This document shows positions 31,065-37,570 of a DNA stretch of 37,923 nt, piece after piece (within the stretch, counting starts at the first letter, position 1; every line of letters begins with the position of its first letter). This stretch comes from Salipiger marinus (GTDB taxonomy: Bacteria; Pseudomonadota; Alphaproteobacteria; Rhodobacterales; Rhodobacteraceae): contig NZ_FNEJ01000033.1 in assembly GCF_900100085.1 (NCBI RefSeq), positions 1 to 37,923 of the forward strand. The letters run 5' to 3'. Position numbers and translations under genes: made by a program. Below the pieces are notes generated by a model that saw nothing but the letters and a program-made list of their open reading frames with translations, made no database searches and was not told where the DNA came from.

Positions 31065-33238
31065 CCCGGACCCTGACCTGCACCACGGCGCTCTTGGCGC
31101 TGCTGGCCGCCCCCGCGCTGGCGCAAGAAAACATGACGCCCCCCGCCATCGACTCCCCCGAGGCCGAAAGCCCCGAGACACCGGCGCAGACGCCGGAGGT
31201 CGAGGCCCCTGCCGCCGAGACGGACACGCCCGACGCGGCAGAGGCCCCCGCCGCGGAGCAGGATACGCCCGAGGCCCCCGCAGCCGAGATGGAAACCGAA
31301 GCCGAGCCGGAGAACGCAGAGGCTGCTCCCGACGCCCCTGCGGAAGAACCGCAGGCCGCCCGGAATTTCCCGTCCGACGCGCGCATCCCGCCCTCTGGCA
31401 CCGACTGGACCGGGTTCCACGGCCAGCTTTCGGCGGCGAAATATTCGCCCCTGACCCAGATCACCCCGGAAAATGTTGGCGATCTGGAACTGGCATGGCG
31501 GGTGCACACCGGCGACGTGTCCGACGGATCCGGCGATCTGCCCGCGACCGTCTGGTCGGCCACCCCCATCTATGCCAACGGCCTGCTTTATATCGGCACG
31601 CCCTTCTACCGCGTGCTCGCGCTTGATCCCGCGACCGGCGAAGAGGTCTGGTCCTTTGACAGCCAGTCGCGGCTGGAGGCGCTGACCCAGCCCGCGCTCA
31701 AGAATCGCGGCGTGGCCTATTGGGAAGCCGAAGAGCCGGTGGAGGGCGAGGCCTGCCAGAAGATCGTCTATCTGGGCACCATGGACGCGCGGCTGTTCGC
31801 CATCGACGCCGACACCGGCGAACCCTGCGCGGGCTTTGCCGAAAACGGCATTCTGGACGTGAACCAGTGGAACACCGTGAACGACCGCTGGCCGCTGTCG
31901 CTGCTGCAGCCGCCCACCATCGTCGGCGATCACGTCATCATCGGCTGGGCGGGCAATGACTGGGACTGGGCCGAAGCGCCGCCGGGATCGGTGTTTTCGG
32001 TCAATGCCCGCACCGGCGCGCTGGAATGGACCTTTGACACCATCCCCGAAGAGATCCGCCAGCAGACCGGCACCGCCAATGTCTGGACCGCGATGAGCGC
32101 GGACGAGGAGCGCGGCATCGTCTATCTGCCCGTCGCCTCGCCCTCGCCCAATTACTGGGGCGGCAACCGGACCGAAGAGATCCCCTATGCCACCTCCACC
32201 ACCGCGCTGGACGTGAACACAGGCGAGGTGATCTGGTCGCGGCAATGGGTGCATCACGACATCTGGGATTACGACATCAACGCCGCGCCCACGCTCATGG
32301 ACATCACCGTGGAGGGCGAAGACATCCCGGCGCTGCTGCAGCCGACCAAGATGGGTTTCCTGTTTGCGGTGAACCGCGAGACCGGCGAGGATATCTGGCC
32401 GATCGAGGAACGCGCCGTGCCCGCGGGCGACATCGAGGGCGAGGTCTATGCGCCCACCCAGCCCTTCCCCACCAACCCGCCGCCGCTGATCGACCAGTCG
32501 CGCCTGCCCGATGTCTGGCCGCTGGCCGATATCGCCTCTTTCGGGGAATGTTCGCGGCTTTGGGATGAAATGGTTTACGAAGGCATGTATCAGCCGCCCA
32601 CCACCGAAGGCGCGGGCGCGGGCGCCTATCCCAACAGCGCGGGCGTCGTGCAATGGGGCGGCGTGGGCTTTGATCCCGAAAACCAGATCGCGGTCGTGAA
32701 CCTCAGCCACGTGGTGCAGCACATCCAGCTTCACCCGCGCGAGGAATATGACGCGATCCAGGGCGAAGCCGGGCCGGGCGAAAGCGGGTTTCACCCGCAG
32801 ACCGGCGCGCCCTTCGGCATGTCGCTGCAGACCGCGCTGAACCGCTGGGGCATGCCCTGCTGGAAGCCGCCCTTCGGCGAGATGATGGCCATCGACATGA
32901 CCACCGGCGAAACGCTCTGGCGCCGCCCCTTCGGCATGTCGCAGCGCTATGGCTTCTACATGCCCGAGGCCTGGGGCTCGCCCACCATCGGCGGCCCCGC
33001 CCTGACCGCCAGCGGCCTGATCTTCATCGGGGCAACCATGGACAGCATGGTGCGCGCCTATGACCTGCAGACCGGCGAAAAGCTGTGGCAGGATCTGACC
33101 GAGGCACCCTCCGTGTCGAACCCCGCGATCTACGAGCACGAGGGCCAGCAATATGTGGCCTTCATCTCGGGCGGGAATTCGATCCTGAAGCCCGAAGTGG
33201 GCGACATGGTGTCGGTCTACCGCCTGCCCCGCGACTAA
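31061..33238 (+). CDS. PQQ-dependent membrane-type dehydrogenase (glucose/quinate type), catalytic subunit
   Basis: The 725-residue periplasmic quinoprotein has a signal peptide (MTRTLTCTTALLALLAAPALAQ, residues 1-22), an unusual Pro/Ala/Glu-rich acidic linker (about 23-100), and then an eight-bladed PQQ propeller. Landmarks are FHGQLSAAKYSPLTQITPENV, YWGGNRTEEIPYAT, VHHDIWDYD (catalytic Asp, residue 405), LLQPTKMGFLFAVNR (K430) and the closing propeller repeats. At the place of the E. coli Gcd PQQ-binding His (QHVTCRGVSYH) it reads TQPALKNRGVAYW, so that His is not kept. There is no haem c motif, so electrons should go to ubiquinone. The N-terminal membrane domain of Gcd is absent and is supplied by the preceding gene. 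The substrate, sugar or cyclic acid, is not fixed. Confidence 0.92.
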   Translation: MTRTLTCTTALLALLAAPALAQENMTPPAIDSPEAESPETPAQTPEVEAPAAETDTPDAAEAPAAEQDTPEAPAAEMETEAEPENAEAAPDAPAEEPQAARNFPSDARIPPSGTDWTGFHGQLSAAKYSPLTQITPENVGDLELAWRVHTGDVSDGSGDLPATVWSATPIYANGLLYIGTPFYRVLALDPATGEEVWSFDSQSRLEALTQPALKNRGVAYWEAEEPVEGEACQKIVYLGTMDARLFAIDADTGEPCAGFAENGILDVNQWNTVNDRWPLSLLQPPTIVGDHVIIGWAGNDWDWAEAPPGSVFSVNARTGALEWTFDTIPEEIRQQTGTANVWTAMSADEERGIVYLPVASPSPNYWGGNRTEEIPYATSTTALDVNTGEVIWSRQWVHHDIWDYDINAAPTLMDITVEGEDIPALLQPTKMGFLFAVNRETGEDIWPIEERAVPAGDIEGEVYAPTQPFPTNPPPLIDQSRLPDVWPLADIASFGECSRLWDEMVYEGMYQPPTTEGAGAGAYPNSAGVVQWGGVGFDPENQIAVVNLSHVVQHIQLHPREEYDAIQGEAGPGESGFHPQTGAPFGMSLQTALNRWGMPCWKPPFGEMMAIDMTTGETLWRRPFGMSQRYGFYMPEAWGSPTIGGPALTASGLIFIGATMDSMVRAYDLQTGEKLWQDLTEAPSVSNPAIYEHEGQQYVAFISGGNSILKPEVGDMVSVYRLPRD

Positions 33239-33243
33239 GACGC

Positions 33244-33273
33244 CCCCGCCCCGCCCTTGCGCGCGGGGCGGGG
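33244..33273 (+). terminator. Stem-loop after the PQQ dehydrogenase gene
   Basis: CCCCGCCCCG (33244-33253) pairs perfectly with CGGGGCGGGG (33264-33273) over 10 bp, with a 10-nt loop, only 5 nt after the stop codon. No T-run follows, but a second hairpin with a T-run lies just downstream. Confidence 0.6.
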
Positions 33274-33295
33274 ATGACCCGGCCGCCGTGCTGCG

Positions 33296-33314
33296 CCGCC
33301 TTCGGGCGGTTTTT
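33296..33314 (+). terminator. Rho-independent terminator with TTCG loop
   Basis: CCGCC (33296-33300), loop TTCG, GGCGG (33305-33309), then TTTTT (33310-33314). This is a classic short UUCG terminator ending the quinoprotein operon. Confidence 0.8.
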
Positions 33315-33428
33315 GCCGGCTGCGGCCCTTTCCTCCCCACAGTCCCGCCCGGAACGGCCCGACAGCCCTGTCTGTCGGCCAAACGGCGCTGTGCAGGGTC
33401 GTCATTTCACAAAACCTGCACATCAGCA

Positions 33429-33454
33429 GGAACATTCGCTGCTCCTCTCTGGTT
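33429..33454 (+). promoter_or_regulatory. EcfG-type general stress promoter for the envelope operon
   Basis: GGAAC at 33429-33433 and GGTT at 33451-33454 are spaced by 17 nt, matching the alphaproteobacterial EcfG (ECF15) pattern GGAAC-N16/17-cGTT. Transcription would begin about 33-35 nt ahead of the 22-residue peptide gene. A general stress response role fits the downstream genes. The match is by eye only. Confidence 0.6.
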
Positions 33455-33493
33455 GGTGTCCCGAACAGCCACCCAAACAAGGAAGGCGCAGAA

Positions 33494-33562
33494 ATGCATT
33501 CCATCATCTACATTGTCGGGCTCGTCGTCATTGTTCTGGCAATCCTCAATTTCGTCGCATGA
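33494..33562 (+). CDS. 22-residue single-helix membrane peptide
   Basis: ATG at 33494 opens a 22-codon frame, MHSIIYIVGLVVIVLAILNF followed by VA, ending in TGA at 33560-33562. Nearly the whole peptide is one membrane helix. AAGGAAGG lies at a suitable distance upstream, and an EcfG-like promoter is found 40 nt before it. Very similar short peptides (N-terminal hydrophobic IIYIVGLVV-type) are widespread in Rhizobiales and Rhodobacterales as far as I recall. It probably acts in the inner membrane; its function is unknown. The next gene starts 18 nt later. Confidence 0.75.
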   Translation: MHSIIYIVGLVVIVLAILNFVA

Positions 33563-33579
33563 CACAGGAGGACACCCCC

Positions 33580-34110
33580 ATGACCACAACCGAGCACACG
33601 TCCGGAGCCAGCGACGAGGCACGCCGCCTGCGCGATGACGCCGCACGCAAAGCGCAGTCGCTGCAGGCCGATGCCACCGATCAGGTCCGCGACCGGGCCG
33701 AACACGTCAAGGACAGCGTTGCCGAGGATGTCTCCTCGGTGGGCGACGCGCTGCGCACCGCCTCGGGCGAATTGCGCAAGGGCTCGCCGCAGGCGCAGAT
33801 CTTCGGCTCGCTCGCCGAGCAGCTGGCAGGCTTTTCCGACGCGCTGCGCGGACGGGATGTCACGGAGATCGTGGGCGAGGTCAGCGCCTTTGGCCGTCGC
33901 AACCCGGCAGCCTTTCTGGGGGGCGCCGCCCTTTTGGGCTTCGCCGCCGTGCGCATGGTCCGCGCCTCCGCCCCCGAGGCGACACCGACCGGATCTGCCC
34001 CAATGGACCGGCCCGCCCCGTCGGATCCGCTTGCCACCCCCGCCCTGCAAAGCACCCCCGCCACCCCCGTGATGACGCCGCCCGTCACCCCCCCGCCGGA
34101 GGACCGCTGA
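33580..34110 (+). CDS. DUF883/ElaB-YqjD-like membrane-anchored protein
   Basis: The 176-residue protein has a long charged, Ala-rich amphipathic helical region (about 10-95) resembling apolipoprotein-like or ElaB/YqjD proteins, then RRNPAAFLGGAALLGFAAVRMV, a tail helix at 109-127, and a Pro/Thr-rich C-terminus (about 130-176). The NPAAFLGGAA motif before the helix is a usual DUF883 mark. AGGAGG stands just ahead of the ATG. ElaB/YqjD proteins bind ribosomes at the membrane in stationary phase; the same job here is a guess. It belongs to an operon with the 22-residue peptide and the two genes that follow. Confidence 0.8.
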   Translation: MTTTEHTSGASDEARRLRDDAARKAQSLQADATDQVRDRAEHVKDSVAEDVSSVGDALRTASGELRKGSPQAQIFGSLAEQLAGFSDALRGRDVTEIVGEVSAFGRRNPAAFLGGAALLGFAAVRMVRASAPEATPTGSAPMDRPAPSDPLATPALQSTPATPVMTPPVTPPPEDR

Positions 34111-34113
34111 ACC

Positions 34114-34500
34114 ATGGAACCGCACAAGACCGAAAGCACCACCTCCCTGCTGAGCACCATCGTTGACCAGCTGAGCGCCCTGATCCGGGCGGAGCTGCAC
34201 CTTGCCAGATCCGAGGTCGACCAGAACCTGCGCCGCGCTGGCGTGGCCCTGGGGATGATTGTTGCTGCCGTAGTGCTGCTGATGACGGCGCTCAACGTGC
34301 TGGCCGCAGCGCTGTCCGCCGGGCTCGCCGAACTGGGTCTGGACCCGGGCTGGGCCGCCCTGATCGTGGGCGTGGCTTTTGCCGGGATCGCTTGGGCGCT
34401 GCTGTCCAAGGGGCTCAATGATCTCAAGATGTCCAGTCTTGCCCCCAGCCGCACCGCCGAAAACGTCAAGCGCGACGCGCGCGCCGTAAAAGGAGCCTGA
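34114..34500 (+). CDS. Phage-holin-superfamily (DUF1469-type) membrane protein
   Basis: This 128-residue protein has an amphipathic N-terminal region (SLLSTIVDQLSALIRAELHLARSEV, about 11-35) and two membrane helices (about 46-68 and 80-100), followed by a basic tail. The name holin comes from the Pfam family; in alphaproteobacterial stress operons such proteins are not phage genes. It begins 3 nt after the preceding stop and is followed by the DUF3618 gene after 1 nt, the usual trio order. Likely envelope or membrane stress role. Confidence 0.85.
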   Translation: MEPHKTESTTSLLSTIVDQLSALIRAELHLARSEVDQNLRRAGVALGMIVAAVVLLMTALNVLAAALSAGLAELGLDPGWAALIVGVAFAGIAWALLSKGLNDLKMSSLAPSRTAENVKRDARAVKGA

Positions 34501-34501
34501 G

Positions 34502-35500
34502 ATGCCCAGCGACACCCGCAGCCCGCAAGACATTGAACGCGATGTGGAGCGCCATCGCTCCGACCTCTCGGATTCGCTGCGCGAGATCCAGTCCCGCTTC
34601 ACGCCGGAGGCTGTGGTGCGTGAGGTGACCCAAGCCTTTCGCAGCCATGGCAGCGAAATGGGCACCGCCGTCACCCGGTCCGTGCAGCAGAACCCAGTGG
34701 CGCTGGCCGTCACCGGCATCGGGCTGGCCTGGCTGATCTTTGGCCGCTCGCATGATGACCGCCCTGCTGCCCCGGCAGCTTATGACCCGCTGCAGGATGG
34801 GGTGGACCGCCCCGATCCGCGCGCGCTTTACGGCACCCCGCCGGTGCATCCGGCGACCACGGGCCGCGATCCGTCTTACCCCGCATGGCTTGATGCGACT
34901 GACCGCTATGACGGTGGCACCTCTGACGAGGAAAGCACCCGGGCCAAGGCAGCGCGAGGCATGTCACAGGCCGGGCATGACGTTGCGCATCGCGCGTCGC
35001 AGATGCGTGACCGGCTCTATCACGGCACCGAACATCTGGGGGACGCTGCGCGTCAGCGGATCGCTTCGGCTCGGCATGCCGCCGTGACGGCACGGGACCG
35101 CGCGGCGCCCGTCCTGCGAGACAACTGGCGCGCCGGTCGCGACAATGCCAGTCGGTTTCTTGAAGAGCAGCCGCTGGTGGCTGGCGCACTTGCCATTGCG
35201 GTAGGGGCGGCACTTGCCAGCGCCCTGCCGCGCACCCGGACCGAAGATGCCCTGATGGGAGAAGAATCCGACCGGCTGGTCCATGAAGCCGAGCGGATCT
35301 TCGAAGAAGAGCGGGAAAAGGCCAAGCAGGTTGGCAAGGCCGCGCTCGACGAGGCAGGCAAGATTGCGGACGAAAAACGCAGTGACGCCGCAGATGCCGC
35401 CCGCACGCTGTCTGATGAGACCCGCGACGCTGCAGCCCGCGTCCGCGGCGCTGCAGAAGAAGAGGCCGACCGGCAAAAGCTGACCTCTCGCGAAGGCTAA
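34502..35500 (+). CDS. DUF3618-domain membrane protein
   Basis: The 332-residue protein begins with the DUF3618 signature TRSPQDIERDVERHRSDLSDSL and FTPEAVVREV, then a hydrophobic segment with NPVALAVTGIGLAWLIFG (about 64-81). A second one, EQPLVAGALAIAVGAALASALP (about 222-243), follows a helical, charged middle part. The C-terminus (about 250-332) is a long acidic amphipathic helix rich in Glu, Ala and Asp, resembling LEA-like or coiled-coil segments. DUF3618 proteins accompany the holin-like family in alphaproteobacteria; function unknown. It is the last gene of the stress operon, with a strong terminator 13 nt after the stop. Confidence 0.87.
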   Translation: MPSDTRSPQDIERDVERHRSDLSDSLREIQSRFTPEAVVREVTQAFRSHGSEMGTAVTRSVQQNPVALAVTGIGLAWLIFGRSHDDRPAAPAAYDPLQDGVDRPDPRALYGTPPVHPATTGRDPSYPAWLDATDRYDGGTSDEESTRAKAARGMSQAGHDVAHRASQMRDRLYHGTEHLGDAARQRIASARHAAVTARDRAAPVLRDNWRAGRDNASRFLEEQPLVAGALAIAVGAALASALPRTRTEDALMGEESDRLVHEAERIFEEEREKAKQVGKAALDEAGKIADEKRSDAADAARTLSDETRDAAARVRGAAEEEADRQKLTSREG

Positions 35501-35512
35501 GTCGGCGATCAG

Positions 35513-35550
35513 AAAAAGGCCCCCCGGCTCTGCTCCGGCGGGGCCTTTTT
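35513..35550 (+). terminator. Strong rho-independent terminator
   Basis: AAAAAGGCCCC (35513-35523) is complementary to GGGGCCTTTTT (35540-35550), and inner CCGG repeats (35524-35527 and 35535-35538) extend the stem. The T-run closes it on the plus strand and the A-run would serve the minus strand. Confidence 0.9.
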
Positions 35551-35576
35551 GCGGAGGGTCGACATTGGCTCCACCG

Positions 35577-35601
35577 GGAACAAAGGTCCGGACCACCTGT
35601 T
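35577..35601 (+). promoter_or_regulatory. EcfG-type general stress promoter for the YciF-like gene
   Basis: GGAAC at 35577-35581 and TGTT at 35598-35601 are spaced by 16 nt, fitting GGAAC-N16/17-cGTT with one mismatch in the -10. It lies just after the terminator of the previous operon and about 70 nt ahead of the GTG start, as a stand-alone promoter should. Confidence 0.6.
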
Positions 35602-35669
35602 AAAAGGCCTGCCCCTGTCGCCGCAGCGCCGGCGCCTCGCAGAACCGTTCCACAACAAGGAGACCGATT

Positions 35670-36161
35670 GTGGCCAACAAGACCCTCGACACACTGTTTC
35701 ACGAAACGCTCAAAGACATCTATTACGCTGAGCGGAAGATCACGACCGCGCTCCGGAAAATGGCGCGCGCGGCCAACAATCCCGATCTGAAAAGCGCGTT
35801 TGAAACCCATGAACAGGAAACTCAGGGCCAATATGAGCGCCTGCAGGACGTGTTTGAGCTGATCGGCAAACGCGCGCAGGGCAAGACCTGTGACGCGATC
35901 GAAGGCATCATTGCCGAAGGTCAGGAAATCATGGAGGAATTCAAGGACAGCCCTGCGTTGGACGCGGGCCTTCTTGCTGCCGCTCAGGCTGTCGAACATT
36001 ACGAAATCAGCCGCTACGGCACCTTGAAAAGCTGGGCGCTGCAGCTTGGCATGAAAGACGCTGCAAAACTTCTGGACCAGACACTGCAGGAAGAGCTGGC
36101 AACAGATGCCAAGCTGACCAAGCTGGCGGAATCCGTGGTGAACGAGGCCGCGGAGGCCTGA
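35670..36161 (+). CDS. YciE/YciF (DUF892) ferritin-like protein, GTG start
   Basis: The 163-residue four-helix protein has the ferritin-like metal ligands of the family: E21 (AERKI), E45 and H48 (FETHEQE), and E109, H110, E112 (AVEHYEISRYGT). YciF-type proteins form di-iron or di-manganese sites and are induced by osmotic or general stress. The start codon is GTG at 35670, with AAGGAG about 8 nt upstream; it is followed by the family start ANKTLDTLFHETLKDIYYAE. The likely EcfG promoter upstream supports a stress role. It is a single-gene unit convergent with the following unknown genes. Confidence 0.92.
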   Translation: MANKTLDTLFHETLKDIYYAERKITTALRKMARAANNPDLKSAFETHEQETQGQYERLQDVFELIGKRAQGKTCDAIEGIIAEGQEIMEEFKDSPALDAGLLAAAQAVEHYEISRYGTLKSWALQLGMKDAAKLLDQTLQEELATDAKLTKLAESVVNEAAEA

Positions 36162-36169
36162 CCCGGCGG

Positions 36170-36194
36170 GGCGCCGTGGCCCACCCGCGGCGCC
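36170..36194. terminator. Weak hairpin between convergent genes
   Basis: GGCGCCG (36170-36176) and CGGCGCC (36188-36194) form a 7-bp stem with an 11-nt loop, 8 nt after the YciF-like stop and 32 nt from the end of the minus-strand gene. No T-run. Confidence 0.4.
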
Positions 36195-36226
36195 TACTTC
36201 ATATGCGGATGGATGGCGCCACCGCC

Positions 36227-37051
36227 TCATGATGCATCCGCTGCAAGGTGAGTGGCAGCAAAGTCAATCCAGTCCTGCACATTGACCAGACGGCCGACCA
36301 GACCCAAGGCCTTGCCCAGCGTCTCTGCATCCGCCTGTGCCAAGTCCTGCAAACTGCTCACGCCGTTAACGTGCAAAAGCCAGATCAGCCCCATCCCCGC
36401 CCCCGGAAGAGCGGCCAGCGAGCTGTCGCGGAGCGCATCTTCCTGCCACTCCAGTTCAGACGGTCCCATGCCTCGCAGAGGCGTGGACTCTGGATCGGCA
36501 GCTTCTGGCAACTTAAAGCTCTGTTCAAGGGGCTCAAGGGAAGCGTCCGTTTGCCTTCCAAGTGTATCCGGCGTTGTCTGAACGGCCAGTTCGGCCGTCG
36601 CTTCCTGAGCCTCCGGCTCGTCCAGACAATCTTGAGTCGTCCCTTGGCTAAGCGCCAGCTCTGTCGATGTATCCGGATCAGGCACCTCTGGCGGCGGCAG
36701 TTCCGCCAAAAGATCAAGAAAATCGTCAGCACACTCCTGCCCGGATGTACTGTCCTGTGGTTCATCCGCCCCCGTATCCCCCAGTACTTCTGAGGGGAAA
36801 GGCTCATCTTGCGCGGGCACCATAGGCTCACCCTCGGCAACAGGCGGAAGCGATGCCCGTTCGGTGAGGCTCGCGGCCTTGCTGGAGATGGAAAGCGGCA
36901 GCTCTTCTACGGAAGGTGGCAAGGCTGCAGGGCCAGCGCCTGTCAGCGAATCCCGTCGCGCAAGCCGTTCCGCTCGCAGGCTTCTGATGCCTTGCCGGGC
37001 TTCAGACCGCACGGACCGCGCCCATTCCCGATAATTTTCACGCTCGGTCAT
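36227..37051 (-). CDS. Unknown protein with acidic disordered centre and C-terminal helical domain
   Basis: The 274-residue product is not confidently recognised. Residues 1-40 are basic and helical (MTERENYREWARSVRSEARQ), 40-220 are Glu/Pro/Asp-rich and probably disordered, and about 222-270 form a small helical domain, GAGMGLIWLLHVNGVSSLQDLAQ and then GRLVNVQDWI, resembling a helix-hairpin-helix-like fold. Start 37051 has AGGAG upstream. It overlaps the stop of the next upstream gene by 4 nt (ATGA). Base composition is less GC-rich than in the transport regions. I think Rhodobacterales carry similar proteins, but cannot name a family. Confidence 0.75.
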   Translation of the reverse strand: MTERENYREWARSVRSEARQGIRSLRAERLARRDSLTGAGPAALPPSVEELPLSISSKAASLTERASLPPVAEGEPMVPAQDEPFPSEVLGDTGADEPQDSTSGQECADDFLDLLAELPPPEVPDPDTSTELALSQGTTQDCLDEPEAQEATAELAVQTTPDTLGRQTDASLEPLEQSFKLPEAADPESTPLRGMGPSELEWQEDALRDSSLAALPGAGMGLIWLLHVNGVSSLQDLAQADAETLGKALGLVGRLVNVQDWIDFAATHLAADAS

Positions 37052-37467
37052 ATCTCTCCTCCCGACTGCTTCAGGCTGTCCGGCCATTTGGCGAGCGCCC
37101 CTTGCGCCAGATGTGCGAGCCGATCGTGCCACTGTCGGTCAGCGAGGCAGGTCTCGAGAAAAATCAACAGATCCAGAGCGCTATGGGGAGGATCAGACCA
37201 GCCACCCCACATGCACTGTCTCTCGAGCCAAAGTCCTGCTTCGTCCAGAGTGCGCGCCACCACCGCATCCTCGCGCCCGGCAACACAGAGAGAAACGGCA
37301 AGCCGCCCGTCCTGCCGGGCCCAGAGTGAAACCGCGTCCTGTTCCACGCCAGTTGTATGGCACAGCCGGATCCCGACGAAGCGCAGTGGCCGTTTACTTT
37401 TGCGCGTCAGGGTGACTGTCCCCGAATGCAACACGTCTGGTCCAAGCGCAGCGGGTGCAAGCGACAT
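37048..37467 (-). CDS. Unknown 139-residue protein paired with the following gene
   Basis: This soluble-looking protein has no motif I can name. It has a mixed alpha/beta look, four Cys (about 35, 61, 85, 107) and several Trp and His (WGGWSD, DRQWHDRLAHLAQG). No signal peptide or membrane helix is seen. It shares a 4-nt overlap with the next gene, so the two form one unit and probably act together. A weak AAGG precedes the ATG at 37467. The 103 nt between it and the IS element hold no other gene. Confidence 0.7.
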   Translation of the reverse strand: MSLAPAALGPDVLHSGTVTLTRKSKRPLRFVGIRLCHTTGVEQDAVSLWARQDGRLAVSLCVAGREDAVVARTLDEAGLWLERQCMWGGWSDPPHSALDLLIFLETCLADRQWHDRLAHLAQGALAKWPDSLKQSGGEI

Positions 37468-37570
37468 CAGCAGCCTTCATCCTTGTGATCAAAGAGTCGA
37501 ACCCTGACATCGTCGCGCCAAATCCCTAACAATTGGCTACCAAGCGCGAGGGAGTCAAAAAATAAGGACT

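Noticed and set aside
30980-33382. Minus-strand open frame of 800 codons
   Set aside because: It mirrors the PQQ dehydrogenase, whose signal peptide and motifs are certain.
34114-34500. Possible prophage remnant because of the holin-family hit
   Set aside because: No lysin, structural or integrase gene is near; the gene sits in a typical DUF883/DUF3618 stress operon.
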